Positions 30,357-39,342 of a stretch of 58,301 nt of DNA are shown here, piece by piece. The DNA is from an uncultured Oscillospiraceae bacterium (GTDB lineage: Bacteria > Bacillota > Clostridia > Oscillospirales > Ruminococcaceae). The stretch is taken from contig CASEVW010000158.1 in NCBI GenBank assembly GCA_949291395.1, positions 1-58,301 on the forward strand, written 5' to 3'. A program made the translations under genes and the position numbers. How positions within the stretch are numbered: position 1 is the first letter of the stretch; each line of letters starts with the position of its first letter. Below the pieces are notes generated by a model, which was given only the letters and a program-made list of their open reading frames with translations, was not told where the DNA came from and ran no database searches.

Positions 30357-30728
30357 ATGGACAACACCATTATTTTCACCCCGGCGGAGCTGGTGACGTT
30401 TATCCTTGGGGCGTGCGGCCTCATCACGGCTGTGGCGGCTGCCGGGGCGGCGCTGTACAAAGTATGGCGCTGGCTGCGCAAGCCCAACACCGAACAGGAC
30501 AAAAAGCTGGCCGACCATGACCGCCGCCTGCGCGAGCACGATAAGAAACTTGCCGAACACGACGGGTATTTTTCCAACGATAAACGACGCATCGACGGCA
30601 TGGAGGACGGCAACAAGGTCACGCAGGGCGCTATTCTGGCTCTACTGGCCCACGCCATCGACGGAAACAATGTGAAGCAAATGGAAGATGCACGGGACAA
30701 CCTGCAGAACTATCTATTAAACCGCTAA
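30357..30728 (+). CDS. Putative holin-like membrane protein with coiled coil
   Basis: 123 aa. One N-terminal membrane segment (VTFILGACGLITAVAAAGAA), then a charged coiled coil with repeats DHDRRLREHDKKLAEHDG and a C-terminal amphipathic part. This resembles XhlA-type or spanin-like lysis helpers of Gram-positive phages. It precedes the main holin gene. Confidence 0.65.
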   Translation: MDNTIIFTPAELVTFILGACGLITAVAAAGAALYKVWRWLRKPNTEQDKKLADHDRRLREHDKKLAEHDGYFSNDKRRIDGMEDGNKVTQGAILALLAHAIDGNNVKQMEDARDNLQNYLLNR

Positions 30729-30745
30729 GAAAGGAAGGAATACAT

Positions 30746-31009
30746 ATGGAATTTATGGGCATTACCGGCGTGGCCGGTATCGTGGTGATTTGCTACCTGG
30801 CGGGCATGATCGTGAAGGCCACCCCCTGGAACAACAATAAGATCATTCCCATCGTGTGCGGCGTGGCCGGTGCGGTGCTGGGTGTGGTTGGCATGCATGT
30901 CATGCCTGAGTTTCCGGCGGGCGACCCCATCACCGCTGTGGCTGTGGGCATCGTGAGCGGCCTGGCCGCCACCGGTGCGGATCAGGCAGTGAAACAGCTG
31001 AAAAAATAA
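30746..31009 (+). CDS. Phage holin, 87 aa
   Basis: Three hydrophobic segments (GVAGIVVICYLAGMIV, IIPIVCGVAGAVLGVVGM, AVAVGIVSGLAATGA) and a short charged tail (QAVKQLKK), the layout of small clostridial phage holins. Forms membrane pores that release the endolysin. AAAGGAAGG site before ATG; followed by a strong terminator. Confidence 0.8.
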   Translation: MEFMGITGVAGIVVICYLAGMIVKATPWNNNKIIPIVCGVAGAVLGVVGMHVMPEFPAGDPITAVAVGIVSGLAATGADQAVKQLKK

Positions 31010-31017
31010 TGCAGAGC

Positions 31018-31050
31018 AAAGCCCCTGCCCTTTTGGGGCGGGGGCTTTTT
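31018..31050 (+). terminator. Terminator behind the holin gene
   Basis: Stem GCCCCTGCCC / GGGCGGGGGC (one T-G pair), 5-nt loop, five T. Confidence 0.82.
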
Positions 31051-31069
31051 GAGAAAGGAGCAAAATTAT

Positions 31070-32173
31070 ATGGCATTTTATTTTAAGCCTGGCGGCTCCC
31101 CTTTTAAGCCCGGCGGCTCTCTTTTGGACAATAGTTATAACAATGGCGACCGTCTTAGCAATGACGTTTTTAAAAAGCCAAACGCCGGCGGCGGTGCTGG
31201 CAGACAGCCGAGCGGCGGTTCGAACGGAGGCTCTGGCGGCAGTTCTGGTGGCAGTTCCGGCGGCGGGACCAGCTATGACCCGTATGCTGCCTACCAGGCC
31301 CAGTTACAGGCCATGTATGAGGCCCAGCGCCGGGCCGCCGAGGAAGCCGAGCGGCGCAAGCGGGAGGCCGCACAGGCGGCCTATAATCGTAATATGTCTG
31401 CGCTGAATAGCGCATATAACAACCAGTTATCCGGCCTGAAAGAAAACTACGACAGCACCCTGGGCATGCTGGAAAGCGACTATAATGCCGGGGTGTCCGG
31501 CGTGAACAAGCAAGCCGACGCTGCCCAGCAGCAAGCCTATATCAATTACATGATGAGCAAGCGGGACATGGGACAGCAGATGAGCGCCCAAGGCTTGTCT
31601 GGCGGCGCTGCCGAAAGCACGATGGCCGGGTTGTACAACAACTACGGCAACAGCCGCAATACCATCGACAGCGGCCGTAATGATAGCCTGGCCGATCTGG
31701 GCCAGCAGTACAACAACAGCAAGGCCAGCGCCCTGCAAACCTACAACGGCCAGCTGTCCGATGCCGAGGCGGCAAAGCTGGCCTATGAGATGCAGTTGGA
31801 ACAGAACCTGGCCAACGCCATCGCAGATGCCGCCAGCGTGAACTACGACCAGCAGTTCGCTCTGAGCCAGGATTACATTTCTCGGATGGGCGAGATCCAG
31901 CAGGCGGCGGCCCAGGCGGCACAGAAAGCGGCCAGCCGGTCTTACTCTGCCTCTAATACCGCGGAAAAGGTATCCACGCAGCAGAACCAGGACGCAAGCA
32001 ACGAGTATTACAGGAGATACCAAGAAGCGAAAAATCTGGAGTACTCGGACACGGAGGCAAATCAATACGCCGGCGAGGCTGTAGCGAACTACCTCTACAG
32101 CTTGTACGCTGGCGGGCAGATGGGCCTGGATACGGCCCGCCAGATCCTGAACGGGTTTGGTTACGCAGGTTAA
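31070..32173 (+). CDS. Putative internal virion protein, Gly/Ala/Gln-rich, 367 aa
   Basis: ATG at 31070 with GAAAGGAG 11 bases upstream. N-terminal repeats KPGGS, a Gly/Ser linker (about 45-72), then long Ala/Gln/Asn-rich helices (AQAAYNRNMSALNSAYNNQL). Such low-complexity helical proteins just before a giant protein gene resemble the ejection proteins of short-tailed phages, which travel into the host cell with the DNA. No family signature. Confidence 0.6.
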   Translation: MAFYFKPGGSPFKPGGSLLDNSYNNGDRLSNDVFKKPNAGGGAGRQPSGGSNGGSGGSSGGSSGGGTSYDPYAAYQAQLQAMYEAQRRAAEEAERRKREAAQAAYNRNMSALNSAYNNQLSGLKENYDSTLGMLESDYNAGVSGVNKQADAAQQQAYINYMMSKRDMGQQMSAQGLSGGAAESTMAGLYNNYGNSRNTIDSGRNDSLADLGQQYNNSKASALQTYNGQLSDAEAAKLAYEMQLEQNLANAIADAASVNYDQQFALSQDYISRMGEIQQAAAQAAQKAASRSYSASNTAEKVSTQQNQDASNEYYRRYQEAKNLEYSDTEANQYAGEAVANYLYSLYAGGQMGLDTARQILNGFGYAG

Positions 32174-32188
32174 AGGAGGATAAGCACA

Positions 32189-35100
32189 ATGGCCCTGTCC
32201 TATGAAGAATTTATGAAAGAAATGCGCCGCCCGACACAGGGCGGGAGCAGCACTGAACAGGAGAAAAAACTGAGCCACGATGAGTTTATGCAGCACTTCG
32301 GGTTCAGTACTGATCAGGCTACCCCGGCGGCCTCTTCCGGCGGCCCGCTGAAAGTATCCCGCAAGGAGGGCGGCAGCCAGCAGGCTGCTGCCCTCTCTGC
32401 CACCGAAAAAGCGAATAACTTAATGCAGGGGCAGATGAACGATGCCAACAAAAAAGAAGCCCGCCAGTTGATGAAGGACTACAATCAGCAACTGTGGGAG
32501 ATCGAAAGTTCCGGCGGGACGCTCACCGAAGAGCAGACCCAGGCGAAACGGCAGATGCAGAAACTCGGGAACAAAATGCTTGGCGACAGCATCAAAAAGG
32601 GCGTGAAGGCGGCAGGCAAAGAAGCCGCTGAGCTGCTGGGCTACACCGCAAACCAAGCGGTGAACAGCGTAAAAGGTGCAGCGTCCATGCTGACGGGGAA
32701 TCCCTATGACTATGCCGGGGAGTATGCGGAAAACTGGAAAAAGGAGCACAACGCCCCCTACACCCCGCTAGAGGACATCGCCAATCTGGTGGGCCGGAAC
32801 GCATATGCCGGCCTTGCCCAGGCAGAAAGCGGCCTTGCCAGCACGGCAGACCTTGTCCTGCCGGACCAGATCACCCCGAAGGCGGTACAAAGCGCGCTGG
32901 ACGCTATGAAAAAATCCGGCGAGGATGTGACTGCCTGGGCGGACGAGTACAACGAAAAGGCCGGGCGTGGGATCTCGGCGGACATCTTCCAGGCAGCGGG
33001 CGGAATGGTCCCTGACCTGCTCCTTGCGATGGCCACCGGCGGCGCCAGCGCTGCGGCCAGCGTGCCCAAGATGGCAACGGCCACAAAAGCTGCCACAAAG
33101 GCGGATGTGGCGGCTGATTTTATGAAAACCGCAAGTGAAACCGTACAGCAAGCGGTGCAGAACCCGCAGTTCTGGTTTTCTTTCTCCCGGACCTGGGGCG
33201 ACAGCTACGAAGAAGCCAAAAGCCGGGGCGCAAGCGAAGCCCAGGCACTGGCCGCCGGCACCCTGGGCAGCCTGCTGGGCGCGCAGATCGAGGTGGGCGG
33301 CGGTGTGCAGACGCAGTTTGCCGAGGCTGCTGAAAAGGGCCTGAAAGGCATTGCCAAAAGCGCCGTGGAGGAAGGCACGGAGGAAGTGCTGCAAAACCTG
33401 GTCACGAACAGCGCGAACGCTGCCGTTTTTGATCGGTCTGCCCCGCTGGCGGGCCTGGAGGAAAATGCCGTGTTCAACCCCGCCCGCGAAGCGAACAGCT
33501 TTGCCGTTGGCGCATTGGCGGGCGGCCTGATGAGCGCCCCCGGCGCACTGAGCCGGGGAAACGGCGTCCAGGATCTTTTCCCGCAGGAACAGCAGCTTGA
33601 CGCCCCTACCCAGGCTGCCTATAATCAGGATGAAGGAGTGATCGAAAATGAGCAACAAGCCCAGATGGGAGGACCTGTATCCGAAGGTAGTGAGCAGCTT
33701 CATCGAAGCCGGGCGGATGCTGAATATCAGCCCGGCGGAGCTGGCAACGGAATTCCTGATCCAGCAGGTGAAGGCGGGCAAAGTGATTCCGCCAGAACCG
33801 CAGAACAGATCCTCGAACGAAGCCGCCGAAGCCCCTATGTAAGGCGGCTGCAGGACGTATACGACCGGTTAGAGGCAGGCACAATCGACGGAGAAGAACT
33901 GGACAGCGAACTGAGCGCCATTGCAGAGGGCGTGATCCGCGCCGAGGATTACACCGAGCCGTTGGATGAATCCATTCTGACCCGGCGGGATTATTTAAAA
34001 CAAACGAAGATCTATTTGAACCCGGAGGAGAAAAAGCTCATTCTGGAGGCCTTTGGAGAAACCAACCTGGGCCGCCTGAACATGCGCCAAGGGGTGCGCT
34101 TCACCGATAAACCGCAGGGGGCTGTCCCCCTGGACACCGCAATGCAGGAACTGGCCGGCGAAAACCTGGGCGTGCAGGACAGTTACAGCCCGGTGGATGA
34201 CATGATCGGCCTGGTGGAAAGAAACCGGGACAAGCCGTATGTGGACGAGGATATGCTGCGCAGCCAGCGGGATTTCCTGAAAAGCCGCATGATGGCCCAG
34301 GGTAAAAGCACACAGACATTCGACGAATGGCTGGCTGTGGCGTCACAATCGAACGAATGGGGCGACGCCCCCGATTACCTGGTGCGGCTGGCAGAGCGAG
34401 AGGGCATCCCTACCGGATACCACGAAACCGACACCTACACCGTACCGGAAGAAGCCGTTCCACAGGAGCAGGCAGAAGTTCCCCCAGCGGAAAGGGCTTC
34501 CCCGGTGCCGGAAACCACCCCGGCGGCGGAAACGCCCGTGCCCGATTACTGGGAAAGCCTGTTCCAATCCGACCCGAACGGGGTCGCCCCCGGCATGGTG
34601 AAGCCGGTGGCCCCGGAAGAGCGGAATATCTGGGAAAGCCTGTTTGCAACGGATCCCCAGGCTGCCACCCGGCGGGTGACCCCGGAGGATATGCGCAAGC
34701 TGCCGGAATCCCCGGAGGAAGCGCGGGATCCCTACGACATGGCGACGCTGTTCCGCTCTGACCCGCAAGGCCGTGGCATGAGCGAACAGGCGCAGATGGA
34801 TGCACAGACCAGCCTGCGGCAGCAGGAAGCAGAAGAAACGGCCGGTGCGCCTGAAATGGAAGAAACGGCTGGCGGGCCCGAAACGGACGCCGACGGCTTG
34901 AACGAGGAACAAAAGCGGCAGGCCGGCCTGACCGGGGATGCGGTAAAGGATGCCTTTGCCCGGCACCCCATCACCCAGCGGGTGAACTACGGCCAGAACG
35001 CAGAGGAAATCCGGCAGGCGGAAACGAACAAAAAGGCCCTGCAAAAGGAATGGGATATGTACCGTTCCGCCAGCGATTCCACCCGGGCGGAAGAGGCCGA

Positions 35101-38100
35101 TGCAAAGCAGATCGCTGCCGGCGAGAAGACCATGGCGCAACTGTCTGCCGGCAGCCGCCCGGAAGTGGTGCAGACCCTGGCGAATATTCAAACCAGGATC
35201 GCACGGAGTAAAGAGACCGGCATCCAGGCGCAGAAACGCAGCATTTTTGAGCATCAGCAGGCGATCTTCAAGGGTGTCCTGGAGGAGATCAGAGACCCGG
35301 CGGAGCTGGTGACCAAGGAAAACACCAGCATCGCCAAGCTGAACCGGAGGACCCCGGAACGGGTGCTGCGGTATGTGTTCGGCGAACGGCTGGGCAAGGA
35401 GCTGAGTGATCTTCTGATCCGGCCCATCCACGCCAACGAAAGCGCAAAGGTGCAGTTCATCAACCAGATGTTCGACGATGCTCGCCAGCTGAACCTGAAC
35501 CTGGTGGAGCGCAAACTTGTGCAGCTTGTTGGTGAGGGAGCTAAGGGGAAGGACGGCTCTATTATCACGATTGATGATATTAAGAACCGGAGCATCACCG
35601 AAGAAAGCCTGCCCGGGCACATCACGAAAAGTGATCTGGATTACATCATCGAACACCAGGACGAAGCCGACCCGGAAAAAGTCAAAAATGCCGTATCCTT
35701 TTACCGCCAGCGCTATGACAGCTTCCGGGAAGTTATCAATGACTTCCGGCTGGAACATGGCATGGAGGAAATCGGAAAGCGCGAGAACTACTTCCCCCAC
35801 TTCAACGAGGATGACCCGCTGACCAAAACCCTGAAACAGCTGGGTATCGAAGGTGCCAGCGGACTGCCGACAAGCATTGCCGGCGAAACGGCGTGGTTCC
35901 GGCCCAATAGCCGGTATGTGGGGTATTTTCAGAAGCGCACCGGCCCGAAAACGACCTATGACAGCGACCTGGGTTTCCAGAGCTATGTAAACGCCGTGGC
36001 GGATATGCTCTACCACACCGATGACATTATGCGGCTGCGGAATTTTGACGCAGTGATCCGAGGCAAAAGCAAAGAGATCGACATCGCAAATACCATCGAC
36101 AGCATCCTGGCGAAGCAAAACCTCCCCCTGGATGAAAAAGACATTGAAGTGATGGACAAGATCCTGCAGGGCGAATACATGGATATGGAGGCCAGCCGCA
36201 ACTACAGCACATTCGCCCAGTGGCTCACCAACTACACCAACAAGCTGGCGAACAAGCAGCTTTTTGGTGATAGATCGACGGAAGAAAAGTGGGGCCGTAG
36301 GGCGTACAATATCGCAAACTGGATCGAATCCAGATTTACCCGAAACAGCGTGGTGGGCAACATTGCCAGCGCACTGAATAACACCATCGTCCTGCCCAAG
36401 ATCATGGCCACCACAGACCAAAAGTATGTGGCCAAAGCGATCATGGGGCTGCGCAGCGATGAGCTGCAAAACCTGGCAGCCGAAAGCGAATTTCTGCAAG
36501 GAAAGAAAGGTGTCCGCCAGCTGGTGGAAAGCCCCACGCAGAAGATCATGCGGATGGTGAATTCTCGCACATTCGAGCCAATCGAAGAAGCGGTCAGCGA
36601 CGTGGCGTTCTATGCAAAGTACCTGGAGCAGATGGATAAAAACGGCGGTGATAGCCTTGCCGCGGCCAGCGTGGCGAACGATTACGCTGCCAATATGATC
36701 GCCCGGCGGAGCAAGGGGGCTCGCCCGCTCCATCTTGAGACCAAAGACCCCCAGGCGAAACTTTTCACCATGTTCCAGACAGAGATCAGCAACGACTGGT
36801 ACAGCCTGACCCAGGATCTGCCGGAATATGTGAAAAGCCAGGTAAAAGCGGACAACGAAAAGGAAGCGGCAAAAAAAATTGCGGCCGGCGCCGCAAAATA
36901 CATGATCTACAGCTTTGCGCTGAACACGCTGCTGGAAGCGGTCACCGGGTACGCCCCGGCCCCCGACGTTATCCGCTGGCTGTGGGAATTTGGAAAGGCA
37001 GTTTTCGACGACGAAGAGGACGAAAACGCTGTGCGCAGAGTGGCACAAGCAACAGGAAAACTGGGCAGCGAAGTATTGAACCAGGTGCCCGGGGCTTCCA
37101 CTGCGATGGCGCTGGCAGGGCTGGGTGAAGGCCGCATCCCCCTTCCGGATATAAATCTTATCCAGACTGCGAACGGCATCTACACATTGTTCGACGATCC
37201 TGAGAAAAGTCCAAACAAATACAGATTCGCCGCCGATCAGATCTGGAACGGGCTTGTGAAGCCGGCTGTTTTTTCTACTGCTTTGCCTTTCGGTGGCAAC
37301 CAATTGCGTAAAACCATCGAAGGCGGCACCGCTTTGGCGCGCGGCGGCGCCTACAAGCAGACAAAGCAGGGCGAACAGCTGCAAACAAGCGTTGAAAGAA
37401 AGCCCCTCAGCGTCGTGCAGGGCCTGGTTTTCGGCAAGAGTGCTCTGCCGGAAATGGGCGAATACTATGATTCCGGCGCAAAGCCTAAAAGCACGGCGTA
37501 CACCGAAGCATATCAAGCGGGGTACGATACCGCCGTTTTGGATCAGTTGTTCCCTGCCGATGGCCCGGCCAGCTACGAGAAGATGAGCGGCGGGGCCGAA
37601 GGCACCGCTGAAATGGACAGCTGGCTGAATGAGCTGGCCGCCAGCACCGGAAGAGAATCTGTGCTGCCGAGCAATTCCACCACCAGCGTCACCGTGGACG
37701 GCGAAACGGTCAAGTTGAGCGGGCCGGAGCAGGTGGAATTTGCCAAAACCAGGCAGAAGACCAGCTATAACATCTTGTCCGCTCTGTTACCTGTAGCCGA
37801 TGGCATGGATGAAGACGTTCAGGCCAAGTATGCCAGCTCTGCGCAGGCGTATGCCCGGGAAGTGGCGGCGTCGGAGTTCACCGGCGAAGAGCCCGCCAGC
37901 TGGGTGGTCAAGGTACAGCAGGAAGCAGATACTTCTGGCGCAGAGGTGACCGACGAACTGGTGAACGTCCTGCTCGCCCGGTCGATTATCAGTGAAGCCG
38001 AGGGCGATAAATCGCCCAGCGGACGGGCGATTTCCGGCAGCAAAAAGCGGAACGCCACGCAGGCCCTGGTGGATGCAGGATTCAGCCGGTCGGAAGCAAT

Positions 38101-38125
38101 CCGGCTGTACGATCTGTTCACATGA
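32189..38125 (+). CDS. Giant internal virion / ejection protein, 1978 aa
   Basis: Largest phage gene. Begins with two short repeats SYEEFMKEM and SHDEFMQHF. Ala/Gly-rich amphipathic segments follow (about 160-400), then a linker region that coincides with the nested ORF 33648-33842. Three WESLFxxDP-type repeats lie around residues 790-850. The large central helical domain contains KRENYFPHFNEDD and QTEISNDWYSLTQDLP, and a hydrophobic stretch KYMIYSFALNTLLEAV lies near residue 1575. Proteins of this size after the lysis genes in short-tailed phages form the DNA ejection channel or carry injected effectors. No catalytic motif (transglycosylase, protease, polymerase) was found. Confidence 0.7.
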   Translation: MALSYEEFMKEMRRPTQGGSSTEQEKKLSHDEFMQHFGFSTDQATPAASSGGPLKVSRKEGGSQQAAALSATEKANNLMQGQMNDANKKEARQLMKDYNQQLWEIESSGGTLTEEQTQAKRQMQKLGNKMLGDSIKKGVKAAGKEAAELLGYTANQAVNSVKGAASMLTGNPYDYAGEYAENWKKEHNAPYTPLEDIANLVGRNAYAGLAQAESGLASTADLVLPDQITPKAVQSALDAMKKSGEDVTAWADEYNEKAGRGISADIFQAAGGMVPDLLLAMATGGASAAASVPKMATATKAATKADVAADFMKTASETVQQAVQNPQFWFSFSRTWGDSYEEAKSRGASEAQALAAGTLGSLLGAQIEVGGGVQTQFAEAAEKGLKGIAKSAVEEGTEEVLQNLVTNSANAAVFDRSAPLAGLEENAVFNPAREANSFAVGALAGGLMSAPGALSRGNGVQDLFPQEQQLDAPTQAAYNQDEGVIENEQQAQMGGPVSEGSEQLHRSRADAEYQPGGAGNGIPDPAGEGGQSDSARTAEQILERSRRSPYVRRLQDVYDRLEAGTIDGEELDSELSAIAEGVIRAEDYTEPLDESILTRRDYLKQTKIYLNPEEKKLILEAFGETNLGRLNMRQGVRFTDKPQGAVPLDTAMQELAGENLGVQDSYSPVDDMIGLVERNRDKPYVDEDMLRSQRDFLKSRMMAQGKSTQTFDEWLAVASQSNEWGDAPDYLVRLAEREGIPTGYHETDTYTVPEEAVPQEQAEVPPAERASPVPETTPAAETPVPDYWESLFQSDPNGVAPGMVKPVAPEERNIWESLFATDPQAATRRVTPEDMRKLPESPEEARDPYDMATLFRSDPQGRGMSEQAQMDAQTSLRQQEAEETAGAPEMEETAGGPETDADGLNEEQKRQAGLTGDAVKDAFARHPITQRVNYGQNAEEIRQAETNKKALQKEWDMYRSASDSTRAEEADAKQIAAGEKTMAQLSAGSRPEVVQTLANIQTRIARSKETGIQAQKRSIFEHQQAIFKGVLEEIRDPAELVTKENTSIAKLNRRTPERVLRYVFGERLGKELSDLLIRPIHANESAKVQFINQMFDDARQLNLNLVERKLVQLVGEGAKGKDGSIITIDDIKNRSITEESLPGHITKSDLDYIIEHQDEADPEKVKNAVSFYRQRYDSFREVINDFRLEHGMEEIGKRENYFPHFNEDDPLTKTLKQLGIEGASGLPTSIAGETAWFRPNSRYVGYFQKRTGPKTTYDSDLGFQSYVNAVADMLYHTDDIMRLRNFDAVIRGKSKEIDIANTIDSILAKQNLPLDEKDIEVMDKILQGEYMDMEASRNYSTFAQWLTNYTNKLANKQLFGDRSTEEKWGRRAYNIANWIESRFTRNSVVGNIASALNNTIVLPKIMATTDQKYVAKAIMGLRSDELQNLAAESEFLQGKKGVRQLVESPTQKIMRMVNSRTFEPIEEAVSDVAFYAKYLEQMDKNGGDSLAAASVANDYAANMIARRSKGARPLHLETKDPQAKLFTMFQTEISNDWYSLTQDLPEYVKSQVKADNEKEAAKKIAAGAAKYMIYSFALNTLLEAVTGYAPAPDVIRWLWEFGKAVFDDEEDENAVRRVAQATGKLGSEVLNQVPGASTAMALAGLGEGRIPLPDINLIQTANGIYTLFDDPEKSPNKYRFAADQIWNGLVKPAVFSTALPFGGNQLRKTIEGGTALARGGAYKQTKQGEQLQTSVERKPLSVVQGLVFGKSALPEMGEYYDSGAKPKSTAYTEAYQAGYDTAVLDQLFPADGPASYEKMSGGAEGTAEMDSWLNELAASTGRESVLPSNSTTSVTVDGETVKLSGPEQVEFAKTRQKTSYNILSALLPVADGMDEDVQAKYASSAQAYAREVAASEFTGEEPASWVVKVQQEADTSGAEVTDELVNVLLARSIISEAEGDKSPSGRAISGSKKRNATQALVDAGFSRSEAIRLYDLFT
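33648..33842 (+). CDS. Nested ORF inside the giant virion gene, 64 aa
   Basis: Starts with ATG nine bases behind AAGGAG and runs in another frame than the giant gene. It encodes a normal-looking helical protein (WEDLYPKVVSSFIEAGRMLN, SPAELATEFLIQQVKAGK). In this stretch the third positions of the nested frame are mostly G/C, as in all real genes here, while the giant frame reads a Gly/Ser/Glu-rich linker with poor third positions. Normal codon use of the giant frame returns right after the nested stop. Confidence 0.6.
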   Translation: MSNKPRWEDLYPKVVSSFIEAGRMLNISPAELATEFLIQQVKAGKVIPPEPQNRSSNEAAEAPM

Positions 38126-38126
38126 G

Positions 38127-38169
38127 AAAACCCCGAACCGTCCGGATTTTCCGAACAGTTCGGGGTTTT
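38127..38169. terminator. Terminator at the end of the late operon
   Basis: Perfect 12-bp stem AAAACCCCGAAC / GTTCGGGGTTTT; works in both directions. Starts two bases after the stop of the giant gene. Confidence 0.78.
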
Positions 38170-38173
38170 CAAC

Positions 38174-38206
38174 AAAAAAGGGGCCTTTTCGTTAAGAAAA
38201 GACCCC
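38174..38206 (-). terminator. Leftward terminator at the right prophage end
   Basis: Stem GGGGTCTTTTC / GAAAAGGCCCC (one mismatch-type pair), 5-nt loop, six T on the minus strand. In the lysogen it ends the tRNA operon; in the circular phage it would end the recombinase gene. Confidence 0.8.
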
Positions 38207-38270
38207 GCCGACTATCCCGAACACCTCAGGAGAAATGACAAGCATTTCCCAGGGTTCGGATACGTCGTTT

Positions 38271-38281
38271 CTGGCTCCCCA
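38271..38281. other. attR core (right prophage attachment site)
   Basis: CTGGCTCCCCA, identical to 836-846, covers the last ten bases of tRNA-Asn including the encoded CCA. The tRNA stays intact because the phage brings the same bases. Confidence 0.8.
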
Positions 38282-38347
38282 AGTTGGACTCGAACCAACG
38301 ACCCTGCGGTTAACAGCCGCATGCTCTACCGACTGAGCTATTGAGGA
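38272..38347 (-). tRNA. tRNA-Asn (GTT)
   Basis: 76 nt with encoded CCA. Acceptor TCCTCAA / TTGGGGA (one T-G), anticodon loop GTT, T-loop TTCGAGT. Last gene of the three-tRNA operon and the integration target. Confidence 0.95.
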
Positions 38348-38352
38348 ACAAA

Positions 38353-38429
<77 letters not shown>

Positions 38430-38433
38430 TATG

Positions 38434-38508
38434 TGGTGACCCGTGGGAGAATCGAACTCCCGTTTGCGGCGTGAGAGGCCGCCGTCTTGACCGCTTGACC
38501 AACGGGCC
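38434..38508 (-). tRNA. tRNA-Glu (CTC)
   Basis: 75 nt with encoded CCA. Acceptor GGCCCGT / ACGGGTC, anticodon stem-loop GCGGC-CTCTCAC-GCCGC gives CTC. First gene of the operon. Confidence 0.95.
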
Positions 38509-38526
38509 ACATCTGACAGCTTCATC

Positions 38527-38555
38527 ATTATACCCTCTCAAACTTCATTTGTCAA
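38527..38555 (-). promoter_or_regulatory. Consensus promoter of the tRNA operon
   Basis: On the minus strand TTGACA (38555-38550), 17-bp spacer, TATAAT (38532-38527). Perfect consensus, as expected for strong stable-RNA expression. Confidence 0.92.
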
Positions 38556-38622
38556 CAGCTTTTTGAAAATTTTTTTTGCATTTTTTTGAAGGGTCAAAAT
38601 CGCCCTTCTGAGAGGGGCTTTT

Positions 38623-39342
38623 TCACCCCTCCCAGGCCTTCACCAGCGCCCGCCAGCCCTGGTCTTTGGGCAGGTAGCCGCAGGCCTCCATCCGGCGGAT
38701 CGCCTGATTTTGCCGCTGCCGGGCCAGCTCCATGTTCTGGGTGGGCGCATACACCGACGGGGCATTGGGCACCCCGGCCATCATGGTGGCCTGGTCAAAG
38801 TTCATCTGCTTTGGCTGGATGCCGTAGTACCCCTGGCAGGCTTGGCCGATGCCGGTGTAGCCGTCACCAAAATAGATGGCGTTCACATACAGCTCCAGGA
38901 TCTCCCGCTTGGTCAAGCACTCCTCCATCAGCTGGCTCATGAACAGCTCGGCCACCTTGCGGGTCATCCGTTTCTCCTGGCTGAAGTAGAGGTTCTTGGC
39001 CAGCTGCTGGGTGATGGTGCTGCCGCCCTGCACATACTCCCCCGCCAAAAGGTTGTTCCACATCGCCCGGCAGAGGGCCAGCGGGTCCACCCCATGGTGA
39101 CTGCAAAACCGGTGGTCCTCCACCGCGATCACCGCTTTTATATAGGTGGGCGGCAGCTCGCTCAATGGGGTGAAGCCGGGCTGCTCCCGGATCTGCTGCA
39201 CCTTGAGGGCCAGGGGCTGGGCATCCAGCGCCTGCCGGTACATTAGGTACCCCCGCCCCGCCACCAGGCTCACCAGAAGCACCGCCGCCAGCACCACCAA
39301 CACCGTCGCCGCTTTGATCATCACGCTCAGTCCTTTCCGCAT
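38623..39342 (-). CDS. Monofunctional peptidoglycan glycosyltransferase (GT51)
   Basis: 239 aa from ATG 39342 behind AAGGAGGCGG. One N-terminal membrane anchor (about 9-31). GT51 motifs are clear: VEDHRFCSHHG with the catalytic Glu, then GGSTITQQLAKN and KREILELYVN. It lacks a transpeptidase domain, so it polymerises lipid II into glycan strands only. MtgA-type enzyme; a short class A relative is also possible. A TATAAT (39403-39398) lies about 55 bp upstream. Confidence 0.9.
   Translation of the reverse strand: MRKGLSVMIKAATVLVVLAAVLLVSLVAGRGYLMYRQALDAQPLALKVQQIREQPGFTPLSELPPTYIKAVIAVEDHRFCSHHGVDPLALCRAMWNNLLAGEYVQGGSTITQQLAKNLYFSQEKRMTRKVAELFMSQLMEECLTKREILELYVNAIYFGDGYTGIGQACQGYYGIQPKQMNFDQATMMAGVPNAPSVYAPTQNMELARQRQNQAIRRMEACGYLPKDQGWRALVKAWEG

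Noticed and set aside
34343-37516. 1057-codon open frame on the minus strand
   Set aside because: It is antisense to the giant virion gene. GC-rich third positions make long antisense frames; its own codon pattern and sequence (His/Gly/Leu/Val-rich) look like shadow.
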